A stretch of DNA of 64,000 nt from Holacanthus passer. Its lineage: Eukaryota > Chordata > Actinopteri > Pomacanthidae. Position 1 is the stretch's first letter. Every line of letters begins with the position of its first letter. The translations under genes and the position numbers were made by a program. This document shows, one piece after another, positions 48,801-61,300 of this stretch. The notes beneath the pieces are model-generated. The model saw only the letters and a program-made list of their open reading frames with translations, searched no databases and was not told the origin of the DNA. The stretch is taken from positions 7,627,001 through 7,691,000 of the forward strand of contig JAFREQ010000040.1 of the NCBI GenBank assembly GCA_025331565.1, read 5' to 3'.

Positions 48801-51800
48801 ATGAGCGTAGCACCCTAAATACAATGTATTCTTCTCCCCACACTGTGTCCTGTTTCAAAGCGTGTCCTCAAATAGGCAGGTAAAGAACAGTGAAAGACTG
48901 TTTAACTTAAGAATTTAATCAATATCTGTCCATCTCTTAGGTGGAGGAGATGGTGCAGAATCATATGACTTATTCTCTTCAGGATGTGGGCGGAGATGCC
49001 AACTGGCAGCTGGTAATAGAAGAAGGAGAGATGAAGGTGAGTAAAGAGGAGAGAAGCTGCTTATGAATCATTTCTCTTGATTGTTAGCAGTGAATATTAA
49101 AATCTCAGTCCCGAAGCACTGATGGATCAGAAGGACAAAAAATTTATCAGCTGGTAGAGCTGAAATACTTAAATATTAATGCCACTTTGGAAAAAATAGC
49201 CATTAAATCCATAAAATAAAATAACAGGTACCTTTTTCATTTAAACAAAGTACCCGAATATGTCCACTTCACACCACTGTCGCCTCCATGCTTTCAGATA
49301 TGAATTTATTTCACATATTCTTTATTTTTCAAACTGGAAAAATCAGCTCAATGTATCAGTCATTGCTAGATTAAGAGAATCCTTCGAGGTACGTCTGTTT
49401 TGTAGTGAGGTTGTAAATGTGTTTATTGTAGTGATATGATTTTCCATTTCTTCTGTCTCATGCTCTGCACTTTGTGAACCAGGTGTACAGGAGAGAAGTA
49501 GAGGAGAACGGTATCGTGCTGGATCCTCTCAAAGCTACACATGCTGTGAAGGGGGTGACAGGACACGAGGTCTGTCACTACTTCTGGGACACAGATGTCC
49601 GATTGGACTGGGAGAGTAAGTTTACTATCTCTGAAGTCACATGTCAACACTGTTTGACTTTCTCTGTTTTAATGTCACAATCTGACTGAATGCTTCCTCC
49701 CTCAGCCACCATTGAAAATTTCAACGTTGTGGAAACGCTCTCTGATAATGCCATCATTGTTTACCAGACGCACAAGGTAAATTTACTTCGTCCTGGTTTT
49801 AGATTTTGCTGACACATGTTGCATATTTGATCAATAATAATCTGCTACCTGTTTGATTACCAACTAAATGCCTATGGTTGCGTTTCAGAGAGTGTGGCCT
49901 GCCTCTCAGAGAGATGTGCTCTACCTGTCAGCCATCAGGAAGATCTTAGCAACAAACGAAAATGATCCCGATACATGGCTGGTCTGCAACTTCTCCGTGG
50001 ACCATGACAATGCCCTTGTAAGATTACTATTTTACACTATCAATAGCAATATTGCAAACTATTCTGTGAACATGCTGCTTGGCCTATTTTTATACATTTT
50101 TATTTATTTATTTTAGTGACACTTTCCCAATATGTCAGACAACCAAGTACTGTGATTAGATTAAAAATGCATTTAATTCATTACGTCATAATAATTGCAA
50201 TTATCATTTAATCAGACAGGACTTTGTTGTAGGACCCTTTTTCATGGGTAAATGGAAGAAAGAATAGATTTAGACCTCTTAGCCTCAGTCACTGTCAAAT
50301 TAGCTACAGTGGGATCTGTGGCAGTTCGTGGATTGTTTGCACTTACATTTTTATTTTAATTTCAGCCCACAAACCGCTGTGTTCGTGCCAAAATCAACGT
50401 TGCTATGATCTGTCAAACGCTTGTCAGCCCACCAGAGGGTGATAAAGAGATCAGCAGAGACAACATCCTTTGTAAGATCACCTATGTTGCCAATGGTAAG
50501 TGCCTCTCCAGCCTGATAAGCCTGATAATGTTTGGATCACAGTGTACATGCCCTAAGCAAGATCAGCAGCCAACAGAACAAAGCCCTGCTATCATCTTCA
50601 GTCTCACTATAATCTGCCTGCAAGTGTCTGAACATTAACATCCAGCCTGCTGTACATGCCAGAAGAAAATGTTAAGCTGAGGCCTAATGATCAGTTTTTG
50701 CAGACAGTAATAAAAGGTAAAACCAGCAGAATCTCCCAAACTACAGAAGAGAAATGAAAGCATTAATGATAAATGATGACATTTAACACTAGACTATCTG
50801 ATATTGAGGCTAATGCCTTGACAAATTGGTAAAAAAAAAAAAAACATTGTGTTTGTGAATGATAGCTTAAAGCCAGCAGAAAAGAGCTTAACTGTCAGCT
50901 GAAATAAATACAGCTCTAATGTTTACTTGAGTTGGCACATCTAGAGTTAGCTGGGTGGAGGGTTATGTTGACTTACTGAGATGTGAGCAGCTGTTGTAAC
51001 CAGCTGCAGGCCACATAAAGGCCTAAAAGAAAACAAGCTGATTGAGGAGATCCAAGGAGTGTACTGCGAAGCAAGATTAATGGGTTTGCGAGGTGTGTTG
51101 AGCCTAAAGCCAGAGTTTTCAATGTCACGAAGGTGGTTCTCCTTTAACCAGGCTAGACATTATGACTTGTACTACACACCTAACCTGCTCCGGAGGAGGT
51201 TCGTGTTCAGTGTTTCTGATTTAAGTTGGCTATAATTGGCCAGCCTTTTATTAAGTACATTCTTGGCTATATTCTCAATGAGTGATATAGATTCTCAGCT
51301 GAGAATACATTATATATATGCAAAGTTGATGAGCCATACATTAGTAATGTCACAGAGTGAAGCCAGGTAACTACAGCAGCAGTCAAAACTATATGCATCA
51401 CATTGCATCGCATTATTTAAGAACGATGTTTTACAATACACAGTTGTAAAGTATTTAGGGATTTCACCATCTACAATCCATAATATCAAAAGATTCAGAG
51501 AAATCTCAGCGGAGCAACTCCGAAAACCCAACACTGAATGCCTGTGATGCCTTTGCCTTTGATTAGCAATTTTCTGCCACTGTTCCTCTCTTGCCTTATT
51601 TGCATTACATCCTTGCCTCTCACTAGATGGCGCCCTAGACCACTGTCTGTGTAGGGAGTCTGTACTGCGCTGTGGGTTTATGATTAATAATTTTATCATC
51701 AAGTTAGCACGTACGCACAGTTTCCTGACGACTTTGCTCTGCGTGTCTGCAGTCAACCCTGGAGGATGGGCTCCAGCCTCAGTCCTCAGAGCCGTGGCCA

Positions 51801-51880
51801 AGAGAGAGTATCCCAAGTTCCTCAAACGCTTCACCTCCTACGTCCAGGATAAAACTGCTGGGAAGCCCATCCTCTTCTGA
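34301..51880 (+). CDS. cert1: Ceramide transfer protein CERT/CERT-L, complete (17 exons, 623 aa)
   Basis: Moves ceramide from ER to trans-Golgi for sphingomyelin synthesis. Exons: 34301-34390, 34599-34733, 37261-37377, 42698-42805, 43114-43252, 43796-43882, 44103-44260, 46642-46734, 46904-46990, 47230-47322, 47708-47785, 48941-49036, 49483-49615, 49706-49776, 49889-50017, 50366-50495, 51753-51880. Length 623, or 597 without exon 11 (human 624/598). PH domain for Golgi PI4P in about 23-117 (WTNYIHGWQDRWVVLKNN); serine-rich control motif with SLRRHGS, Ser130 matching the regulated human Ser132; coiled coil about 255-305; FFAT motif EFFDAVEAA (about 320-328) for VAP on the ER; START ceramide-binding domain from about 396 to the C-terminus KTAGKPILF. 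Intron 8 starts with GC (GAG|gcaaga at 46735). Intron 3 (5.3 kb) is the longest. The older name is col4a3bp; a teleost a/b suffix cannot be assigned from this window. Confidence 0.97.
37485..37530 (+). repeat. LINE/SINE 3' tail, copy 2
   Basis: AAATTTCCCCGTTCTGGGAC then TAATAAAGG and TATCTTA, in cert1 intron 3. Most diverged of the three copies and preceded by TTTATTAAA repeats. Confidence 0.55.
39638..39867. repeat. Two long (CT)n tracts
   Basis: CT tracts at 39638-39684 and 39769-39867, separated by about 85 bases of ordinary sequence. Long Arg/Glu or Leu/Ser open frames here are artefacts of the repeat. Confidence 0.95.
46459..46502 (+). repeat. LINE/SINE 3' tail, copy 3
   Basis: GAATTTCCCCACTGTGGGAC then GAATAAAGG and TTATCTATCTTA, in cert1 intron 7. 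Nearly identical to copy 1 but in the opposite orientation. Confidence 0.6.
47708..47785 (+). CDS. cert1: cert1 exon 11, alternatively spliced CERT-L exon (26 aa)
   Basis: A 78-base phase-0 exon encoding 26 residues including SSSLSSAELVSASDDIHRFS. Human CERT-L differs from CERT by a 26-residue serine-rich exon at this exact place, ending in a similar SASDDVHRFS-type sequence. Being symmetric, it can be skipped without frame change. Acceptor tgtacag|CCC and donor CAG|gtactg are usable but not strong, as expected for a regulated exon. Confidence 0.9.
51620..51634 (+). promoter_or_regulatory. CTCF-like motif in last cert1 intron
   Basis: TCACTAGATGGCGCC matches the CTCF core consensus at 14 of 15 positions (first base differs). 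Binding is inferred. Confidence 0.45.
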
Positions 51881-53825
51881 ACACAAGGAGGTAACCAGGA
51901 ACCAAACACATCTTGTCTTACAACTGAGAAAGCGATTAAACAGATGGATATAACATTCATTGCACTGTTAATGAATGGGATATATTTTGGCTGGTGCTTT
52001 ATCTATAATTAAACCATGAAAAAGCCAGCAGATGCACAGAATCTGTTATTAATTCAGTTTTATTAATTTCGGGGATATTGACCTTTACTTGTCCTTCTCG
52101 TTTCAGGCTTGCAGAGGCCGAGGTTACCCACTGGAGAGGCTACATTGTTCAGCGTTGAACAGGCTCTCGATGACTTCATGACCCATTCGCCTGTCAATTA
52201 GAATGTGTTTTCAAACTTACTAAGCGCAGGACACCATATCATCCAGGACGTCCCACAGGACACCTGCTTGTAGAAGAGACTGGTTTTACGGCTTTAATCC
52301 ATCAGTAGTTGACATCCCAGCCACATTACAATGGCTTAACACCATCTCTTGGTCATTGGTATATTTGTATGTAAATTCAAGTGTTTCCTAAGTGGTTTTT
52401 GAATTGTTACCAATTATTTGCTTTTTTTGTAAATTGTTTTGTACATTTCTTATGATTACATACTTCTTGACTTTTTTGGGTTTGCTTTAATTACTAGTAT
52501 TACAGCTACTTGTTTTGCTGCTGCTAAAGTAACTACCATGAGAGGGGAAAGTAGATATTGACAGGAAAAGCATTGATGAGGTGTGGTACAGTATCTCCCC
52601 TTTCTTGCCTTCTCCTGTCCCTCTAGTGATGACTCTCTTCAGTTTGATGGGGGGTCAGAGCCTAAAGCTTTGAAATCTTTATATTTCTAGATTGTTATAA
52701 AAGTAGCTTTTGGAGAGCACCATGGACACAATGTATTGTACAGAGAAAACAGAAACGTTTTCAGTTAGTTTACCAATGTGAGAAATGTGAATTGACTGTT
52801 AAACGCTTGAATTTGATGATAGTAACAGGCCAAGGAAACCTGAAGTGGGAGATAAAGAGCATTTGTCTAATTAATTCATGTTAGACAATATTTTTGACAC
52901 AGCTGAACTGATAATCAATTGAATATCCATGATTTAGTTGTCTGTGGTCTATAGATGCTACGTTGCGGTCTATTGTCAGTGTGTATCTGTCTTTAACCTC
53001 CTTGTAACACACGGTTTCTGACGGATATTTGCAAATGGCCAGCCATAGCGTCTGATATAAAGATTCCTCTCTTTCGTTGAGAGATGAGTAGATACATTTT
53101 GTACAGCCTAGGTTGGGTTTTTTTTTTTTTCAACGTTTTCAGCCCCTGATGAGGCAGCAAAAAATGTCTGTCTGTCCATTCACAAGTGTCAGGTTTGTAA
53201 ATTAGTCCTGCTGCTACCGTGCAGGATGAAGTAAAATTGTGAAATGTTGACTAAGATATCATCTACACCGTACACTCTATACTTTAACATTACATTTCAC
53301 ATGCCACACTACAGTTCAGTGGCCTCCTGCCCTTTGACTGATAACTACCCCCAGAATGCCTTAGACACCAGGATGGACCCTAAAAATCCTGGTTATCTCT
53401 ACTGTACAGCCACCAGATGTGCATTTATCAACACTGAAATGAAACGGGGTGGGAGAAGGGTCAGCATTTCACATCATCTTACCTCAAGATTTAAATTTAC
53501 TCTAGATTGTGTTTGATGCCATCAAAAGTTGGGAGTTTTGCAATCAGTAGATCTGCGTGGTTGAAAATTCACCATCAGATTTTTGGTCTAAGGGGTCAGA
53601 GGTTAGGAAGGATCTGGATAATTGTTTTGCTGATGATTACAAGACCTTGATCTACAAGCAATGTCAGCTGAAGAATGCATTTAGTGTTTTTAATTTTGAT
53701 ATTTTGTCAGTAATCTACACACTTTGTATATTTCTAAGTTGTACATCAGAAGTGTTATTATTTGCACTAAATGTAATGCAATTTGACAATGTTCTGTAAA
53801 TTAAAATTGTTACACCACAGAAACA
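51881..53825 (+). other. cert1: cert1 3' UTR, with a possible intron
   Basis: About 1.9 kb follow the stop codon up to an ATTAAA signal at 53800-53805. Ten bases after the stop, AAGGAG|gtaacc (51891) and a pyrimidine-tract acceptor tttcag (52101-52106) could splice out a 216-base intron in the 3' UTR. Whether it is used cannot be told from sequence. Confidence 0.6.
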
Positions 53826-53887
53826 AGTGCAGTGTGCTGTTTTAGCCGCACTACTTGATTTTTTTGTCAGTAATCTACACACTTTGT
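53702..53887. repeat. 26-bp direct repeat around the cert1 poly(A) site
   Basis: The 26 bases at 53702-53727 (core GTCAGTAATCTACACACTTT) recur exactly at 53862-53887, 160 bp apart. The ATTAAA signal lies between the copies. Confidence 0.9.
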
Positions 53888-53997
53888 GAAGGTCAGGCTA
53901 ATTTCAGTTAAAAAAAAAAAAAAAAGAAGTTCTTCAATGATCACAGAAGTACTTCAGAGGCAAAAGTAGCTAAACAGTAGACACTGAATTTAAGCAG

Positions 53998-55318
53998 TTT
54001 ATTTATAGGAGTCTTCTACTGTATATATAAATATGCATTGTCTTTACATTCAGCGATTAAAGTATTTTTTTTCAGCAAATGGTAAAATATTGAGATTTAC
54101 ATAATAAATTATGGTCTCGACTGACGTGTGATCGTGGAATTCAACATTTAGAGTTGGATATGGTTCTTGATGAAGAGGTATCGGACAGCTTCTAAGTGTA
54201 GGATGCGTGTCTCATAACTTCTTGAAGAGGACACACTTATTCAGTATCAAAGGATATCCTGAGTAAAAGCATTTCAGTCATGACGCAAACCTCACAAAAC
54301 TAGTAGCTCCACATCAAAAATGATCTACAATGTTCCTTCACCATCTCTGTACATGTAGTATCAATGACTTACAGAGGTGTGCATTTGTAGAGTAAAAAGA
54401 GAAAAAAAAAAGTGCATATTCACATATCCAAATCTGTGCTTATGTCAGGTAGCCCACCCACCTAAGCAACTTCTTTAGAGAAAAATATTTCTTACAGTAT
54501 ATTTCTTACAGTCATAACCAATGTCAAAAGTGCCTTTTTATCAAGAGCGAGTGCAGCGTCCCGATGCTCTGTGCTTCATCCAAGATCCGGTAACTGTCTT
54601 TTCTCACTTAACAGCAGCCCTTCACCAGGGCTTCAGGTTCCTGTCAGGGCAGCACAAATAACAGCCCAGTTAGGATACGGTGGCCACGATAACAACCTCA
54701 CCATCTGTGCTGGGCCTCAGGAGCTTCAGGATCTGTTCATGTGAGACTTTTTTCATCCGTGTTGGCTGCGGCTACACCGTCACATCACCATTGATCAGGG
54801 ATAAAGATGCCTTTAAAAATTCACTGTAAACATGTCTCTTCTGATCAGCAACTAATGCAGTTGCAAACTTTGAAAGTCTCTTTCATTTCTTACTGGTCAG
54901 GAGAAAAAAAACATTTAAAGAAATGTATCTACCGTCTCCTCATGTGTGTATATATAGTAAATATTTAGATCTCTGTGGGCCTTAAAAGCCGTATACATAT
55001 GTACAGTATATAAAACTTAATGGCACTGCGTTGACGCATGCTCTAAAAAGCGACACTCAGTTCAGCCAGGTGTTCATCACATTACATGATATGTCACATG
55101 GTTCCTGCAGACGTCCAATGTGTGACTCTGTTGGTGTCATCTTTTAGTCCATCAACCGGTGAAGAATCTCAGTCTTTTTATGTGTTGGCAATACAAATGG
55201 CAACATGGATCTAGCAGCACTGGAAGTGGAGTCAAAAGGCCAGTCTGGCCTGTCCAATGGAGTGCGGCGATTGTCTTATGATTGGCAGGAGGAAATGAGG
55301 GTTGTAAAGCTGCTATTT
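53998..55318 (-). other. pip5k1b: pip5k1b 3' UTR
   Basis: The last exon starts at 55321 with the stop codon itself and runs left to a minus-strand AATAAA, seen as TTTATT at 53998-54003. Only about 170 bp separate this from the presumed cert1 end. Confidence 0.6.
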
Positions 55319-58300
55319 TCACTGTAGGACAGAAGAACAAAAAGGATGATTGTTAACATTGTTTATGCCTGTTTTCTAAATGTGTAAAAGCTAAACATGC
55401 ATAAAGCACAGATAACATCTTTAAGGGCAATTACTGGTCACCAATTTCCAAGAATGACCCCAATGTGAGAGTGAAATAACAAATGGAGAAACAACTCACC
55501 AAGTAGACATCGAGAACAGATCCATCATCATGGTCTATGTCCACATCCATGGTGCTCTGCTCTGAAGTGAGGCAGATAGCACTGTCCTCCAGGGTAAATG
55601 TGGAGCTGGATGCTACATCATCTCTGAAACAGAAAAATATATTCTCATATTAACCTATGCAGTAGACATCCCTGAGAGATTATTGTCTGGGTCAAAGGCA
55701 GTTAAAGCAAAGCAGCTGTACAAACACAACTTGAAAACGGATGAAAAAATTACTCTTCAGAAACAAATGACACACACTATTGCAAAGACTCTGACATCAA
55801 AGACACAAAGAGATGAACCGACTGCAAGCAGGATGGTGCCGGGCCAGTGGAGACCTCAGCTCAGAGGCTCATAGCCTCAGAAATGTCTCACAGGAAATGA
55901 ACAAAGTCTCCTCAAGATTGGCAAGTTTTGACTAAGTCAAAATGAGACGCTTGCTGGGAGATGTTCCACAAATGGTCACATATAGCATAAGAGACAAGAC
56001 TGAACTTAAGAACTGAATTATTTCAGAAAATTCAAGTAATTTTTTAAAAAAGATATCAGAACATACAGATGTCATAAAAATGTCAGATATGTATGAGAGA
56101 GTGAAGTCTTGCTAAAGAGCAACCTACAGAGTCATCACCTGGTCCTGCAAGTGCACAAAGAAGCCACAACAGACATTATGTGAATCTAACATATGGCCTT
56201 GAAAATGTTTATCCTTTGCTCCGTATCTTAATCTATCTGTGTCTTTTATGTATCATGGCTGCATACAGTCATGCTCACGACTGAGCTATGATTGTTGTAT
56301 TTGTCTTATTTGTCCACTGCACAAATTAAGTTCTACACAGAAAATAAAGTCATTTGACTTGAATTTGAATTTCATTGAACTGAAATGTAGCTTGCCAGCA
56401 AAAAACAAAATGTAATGTTGTTCATGGTTCTGGTTCAACCACCAGGGGGCAACTTGAGAGCTGTTTATCTTGTATGTACATCAGGTGACTCCCTGATAAA
56501 TTCAGGAATGTGTTTTTACACTTTTATGACATGTGACTGACTACTTTTTGTTCAAAGTCAACATTAAATCCAGGTAGAGAGAATAGCCGAATACAGCTGT
56601 AGAGAGGGATAAATGGATGAGGAGAAAGACGCATGTAAATAAAAGCTTTGTTATAAAACAATCCTACCCTGATTACAACATCACAACATGAGGTGTTACT
56701 CCTGTAACAGGCAGAGCAGCTGTCAGACAGAGATTATTGTTAGTGGATGTACAGTCGTCACTGCACCGCTTGTCCTCTTTTGTCACAGCCTTTCTGCAGC
56801 ATAATGGCACTAAGTAAGACCTTGTCAAAGCCGCCGTTTAAATATTTATGAAAACAGTTGACAGAACAATGTCAGTGCAGCAGCAGGTGACCGATGAGGG
56901 GACAAGACCAGGCAAGTCACACAATGGAGGCTCAGAGAGCGAGCTGAACCTGACACTGCCGGACAGAAGGAGAGGTGAAAGATGGAAACACATAAAGGGC
57001 AAAGGACAAGCTTCTAGTGAGCGATAAAATGGAACTGTCCTTTACTAACAGCTGGGCGTTGTAAATGCTGTAAAAATGTAGTAATAAAACCTGCTAATGT
57101 ATTTGTTAGTTATTATGTCGTAATTTACAGTGTCATTTTTTATCAGATTTCACAGTATAATATAAGCTAATAAATAACCTGTAAAGGTCTTACACTATGA
57201 CTCAGCACTGTACTGTTAAAACATTCTATAAATTATGCCTTGAGAATTGCTGTTTAACTATTTCTTCTTCTTCTTCCTGTCTTGTAAATGAAAGAGACTA
57301 ACATCCACCATCACACCACTCGTCCTCTAACTGTACTGTCCGTATGTTGTGTAGGATGTGTGTGTGTGTGTGTGCGTGCGTGTGTGAGCTGAGTCACCTG
57401 CTCCGTGACGCATGTCACCAATAAGACCATGTGATGTAAGAGCACAGGTGACAATAAGGTAGGAGTGTGAGTCTGTGTGTGTGTGCGTGTTTGTACTTGT
57501 ATGATCTTTGTGAAAACCAGAGGGTAAAGACTTTCAGTTTTAGGGTTAAGGTTACAGTAAGGTTAAGCTGAGGGTTAGTGTTGAGAGCATAGCAAATTTA
57601 CAAGCTTTCCTTCTAGTCCACAAGGCCGTATTGTGAACAATAAACTTGCATCATAGTTTTAAGGTGATAAACTACATGATCCATTGCTAAATCAACAGAG
57701 TGTCATGATACAATGAAAGCAACCAGAGAGAGTAAAAAGGAAAGTAGACACTGTACCTCTCCTCTGTTTGGTTGTCCACATTGACAAAAATGGAGGAGGT
57801 GGAGATGGTTCCCATGGAGGAGCCTTCATAGTAGGACGGGTTAGCGGGGACCAGATCAGGGCGCAGGTACGAACCAAACACAGCTGAGGAAAAAACATTT
57901 ACATGCATGTGATAACAGTAAAGGAAAACAAGTGTACACTTTCCTATATTATATATTTCCTATCTTTTCGTCTGACCCTCACTCCATCTCCTCAGATCCT
58001 CTGAACTTTGTTTCCCTGTATTTGAAACATACACACACATCAACACTGACACCCACTGCCGCAATTTCTTGCAAAACCAAAAATGTCCAGTTAGTCAATC
58101 AATATGATCAATACAGCAGGAGGAATGAGAAAGGCTTATTCTAATATTTCCATTGTGGACCAGTTTGAACAAGCTTAATGGTTGAGACAAGGCAGAGCAT
58201 GAGAATTTGATTTAATTTAATTGATTAGATGGTTCCAATAAAATTAGCATATTTCTCTGTATTAGCCTCTTGAGAGCCACTTGAGAGGAAAAGATTTTCT

Positions 58301-61300
58301 CTGTCCTCTTTCAGACTGATTTAGAAACCGTAAAGAGTCAGAAGGGTAAGAATCAGAATTGCGTTATGGTATGTTGCGTCATAGCTGGAGACATGGTGGG
58401 AGAGACTGAAAGAGAAAGAGGACACATGACCCCATGGCTTCTCTTTCTACTCCACATGCACGCCCACACCCATGTTTCTTCCGATGTGGCGTTTGCTACC
58501 ACTCCTTCATATCAAACACAAAGGTCAGATGCTGCTGCTGATCTACAGACACTTTGCCCTTTGTCAAACACCTGATTCATATACCTTCATGTACTGGGGT
58601 CAGATTATGATCTTAAGAGATATATTGAGAGGGGAGATGATGATAACACAGCTAAAACTACACATCTCTTCTTTTACACCCCTATGGACACACGCATGCA
58701 TGATGTCTATACCTGAATGGCTGCTAATAACAACGAAGCCTCTGTTTTTCTCCTATTGAGGTCAAACACTGCATCAACCAATGACAGCTACACCCCTTTC
58801 AGTGATTAGAGGACAGCATTTTTATGGCCAAATCCAAGTGGCTGTTTATAGGTCTCAAGTGTTTCTAAAGCTCTAATAACCAACAAAAACTAGAAAATGA
58901 CTGAGGATAAAATGGCAGATAAGGAGGCAGCTTAGAGAGGGAGAGACATGGCGAGGACAATGATAAAATCTTTTAGGTTTTGAGTTTCAAACAATGTCAT
59001 TAATAATTCAGGCACTTTTAAGAATGTTGTGAAACATCCAAGATAAGCTGTCTTATAAACTATAAAGGAAAAAATTACATTGAGCTATAAGCTTGGTCAT
59101 AGTCAGAGTGATGTTTTCCTAAAAACCTGTTTTGTGTACCTTGTCCGTCCAGACTGGCCAGACTGCAAGCTCCCCCCAGCCTGTCCCTCCTGTCCTCATC
59201 ATTCCTGTCATCTGCATGCGATGAAAGGATCTCCTGTGAGGACGACTTCAGAGCCGGGATGGAAGTACGAGTCCTCTTTGAAGGGGAGAATCGAATTGCT
59301 GCAGAGCGAAAAGGAGTGTGCAAGAGAGGGAAAGAAGAGAAAAAGAGAGAGGTAAAGATTCAGTGAAGCAGAAGAAGAAGGAGAAAGAGGAGAAGATAAT
59401 TGGAGGAGGTAGTGGAAAGAGACCATTATCCTGATTGAAGCAATGTTCACACACAATGAAACTTCAAAGCTCTGCCTCCAAAATTAGTAAAGTAAAGTCA
59501 TTAAACTGTTAAAATGCACAATGACGATTACACAAGTGTCCCCTCAGCCATCCTTATTCTGCCTCCCAAGCAGGGCATGAAATTAAATCCTTTCCTGTCA
59601 TCCCCCTCTGACGGGACTTGGCGATGGCTAATAGCATGGCTAAATCCTCAAATCTTTGCCTCAGCCATGTTAATTTCCACAGGGGGGGTCCCACATGGTT
59701 GCATAATATCGTTACTATATTTGATGGTAATGTGAAGTTCCATAACTGCTTCCAGGCTTTACCTACAGCCACGACACTGAGAATAGACTGCAGATAAAAT
59801 GGTTTAAATGTTGACAGAGGATCACTCAATCTGTCATACATCAATCAGTTCTGCATGCCTGATTACTGCAGTTTAAAATGGGAATGAACATCATCGTTAC
59901 GTTGTTTACCGTCCTTTATCAAGCGGTCTGTGACTGTGTAGTTTCCTGGATTGCCAAACAACAAACCCAATCTGTTTTGAATGACCTAGCTACATGATTG
60001 CTTACACACAACCAACATGAAGTCCTTAATGTCAAAAAACAAAAGCGTGTTATTTAATCCTATAATTTAATCAAAGCTCACATTTCTGCATATAGTTGAT
60101 CATGGAAGTGTTTATACAACAGGAAACTATAGAAGACAAAACAAGCAAGAAAATAAAATGCTCTTTGTGATTGGGAGGACCATACAAGGAAACAATATTC
60201 CACTTAATGTAACAAGTGAATTACCAGTAGCCTAACAATGTTACACACGCAAGCCCAGCAATAGACAATAAAAACTCCCTACTGATCCACTCTTCTTATC
60301 AGGCCAGGATTTCCTACTTTCCATTGCTGCCCCTTCTCCTTGTTTTTTTTTTTTTTTTTTTTTTACATGTGGACAGCTTTCCCTTCCTTGTGTGGCAATG
60401 ATCAACCTTACAGACTTACAGTGAGTCTTCCTGAAGACCCGTGTGCTCATGAACTTGAGGAAGCGGCTGGCATAAAACCCAGGCCGGTGCACCGAGACGG
60501 AGTCCTGAGGACAGGCAGAGAAGACGTTAGAGTATGAGACCAAATAAAAGGCTCTTTCATCAAAGCAGCAGCATCAGAGTTGAGCAGGGGATCAACTTAC
60601 GCCATCGTACACCAGGGCTTTCCACGAATGTTCCAACTTTTTAATCAACCTGGGGGGAAACAACACAAGAAAAAGGTCATAAATGTAGCCGCTAATCCAA
60701 CAACTTCCACTTTATGCTTGATCAAATCGGCGACTTTCCCCCTTGGTGCAACACACGCTAAGGTTATTTTCAGCTTCTACGCAGAAAATACATCAAAGTT
60801 TTCTGTTATATAACACTGTCTTGAGTGAAGTAAGCTATGAGAAATAAGGCAGGATAAGTGGAGACAAATTGGGCTTTTTCATTCTTCCTTCCTGACCCAA
60901 TCTCACCCCATCTACTCTGTCTGCTATTGATGCCTTGACCAACCAGGCTGACAAAGATGTATGTGATGGTTATAAACTTCCACAAGTTTGAAAAGTCGAT
61001 GAGCCAAAAGGCTTCCTCCTCTCTTACCCGACGCTTTTGCTCTCAGGACAAAAAAATCAATGTGTAAATAAAGAAGACTGATAGGCCACCGTGTCCATTT
61101 AAATCATGCTGGATAGAGAAAAAGTCTTGAGTCTTTTTAGGAGTGTGATAAAGTGGCTTGTAGCTCTTCCCATCAATGCAGGGTGATAATTCAACATTAA
61201 GAGGTCTTGTCATAGTACAAGCAGCTACTCCTAGAATCATGCCATGTTGTTATACCCAGTCCTTAAATATTCATGCACATTCCCTCTTAATTTTGGCATC

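Noticed and set aside
51310..51834. 174-codon minus-strand frame over the last cert1 exon
   Set aside because: Antisense shadow of the cert1 exon plus intron; no splice or family support.
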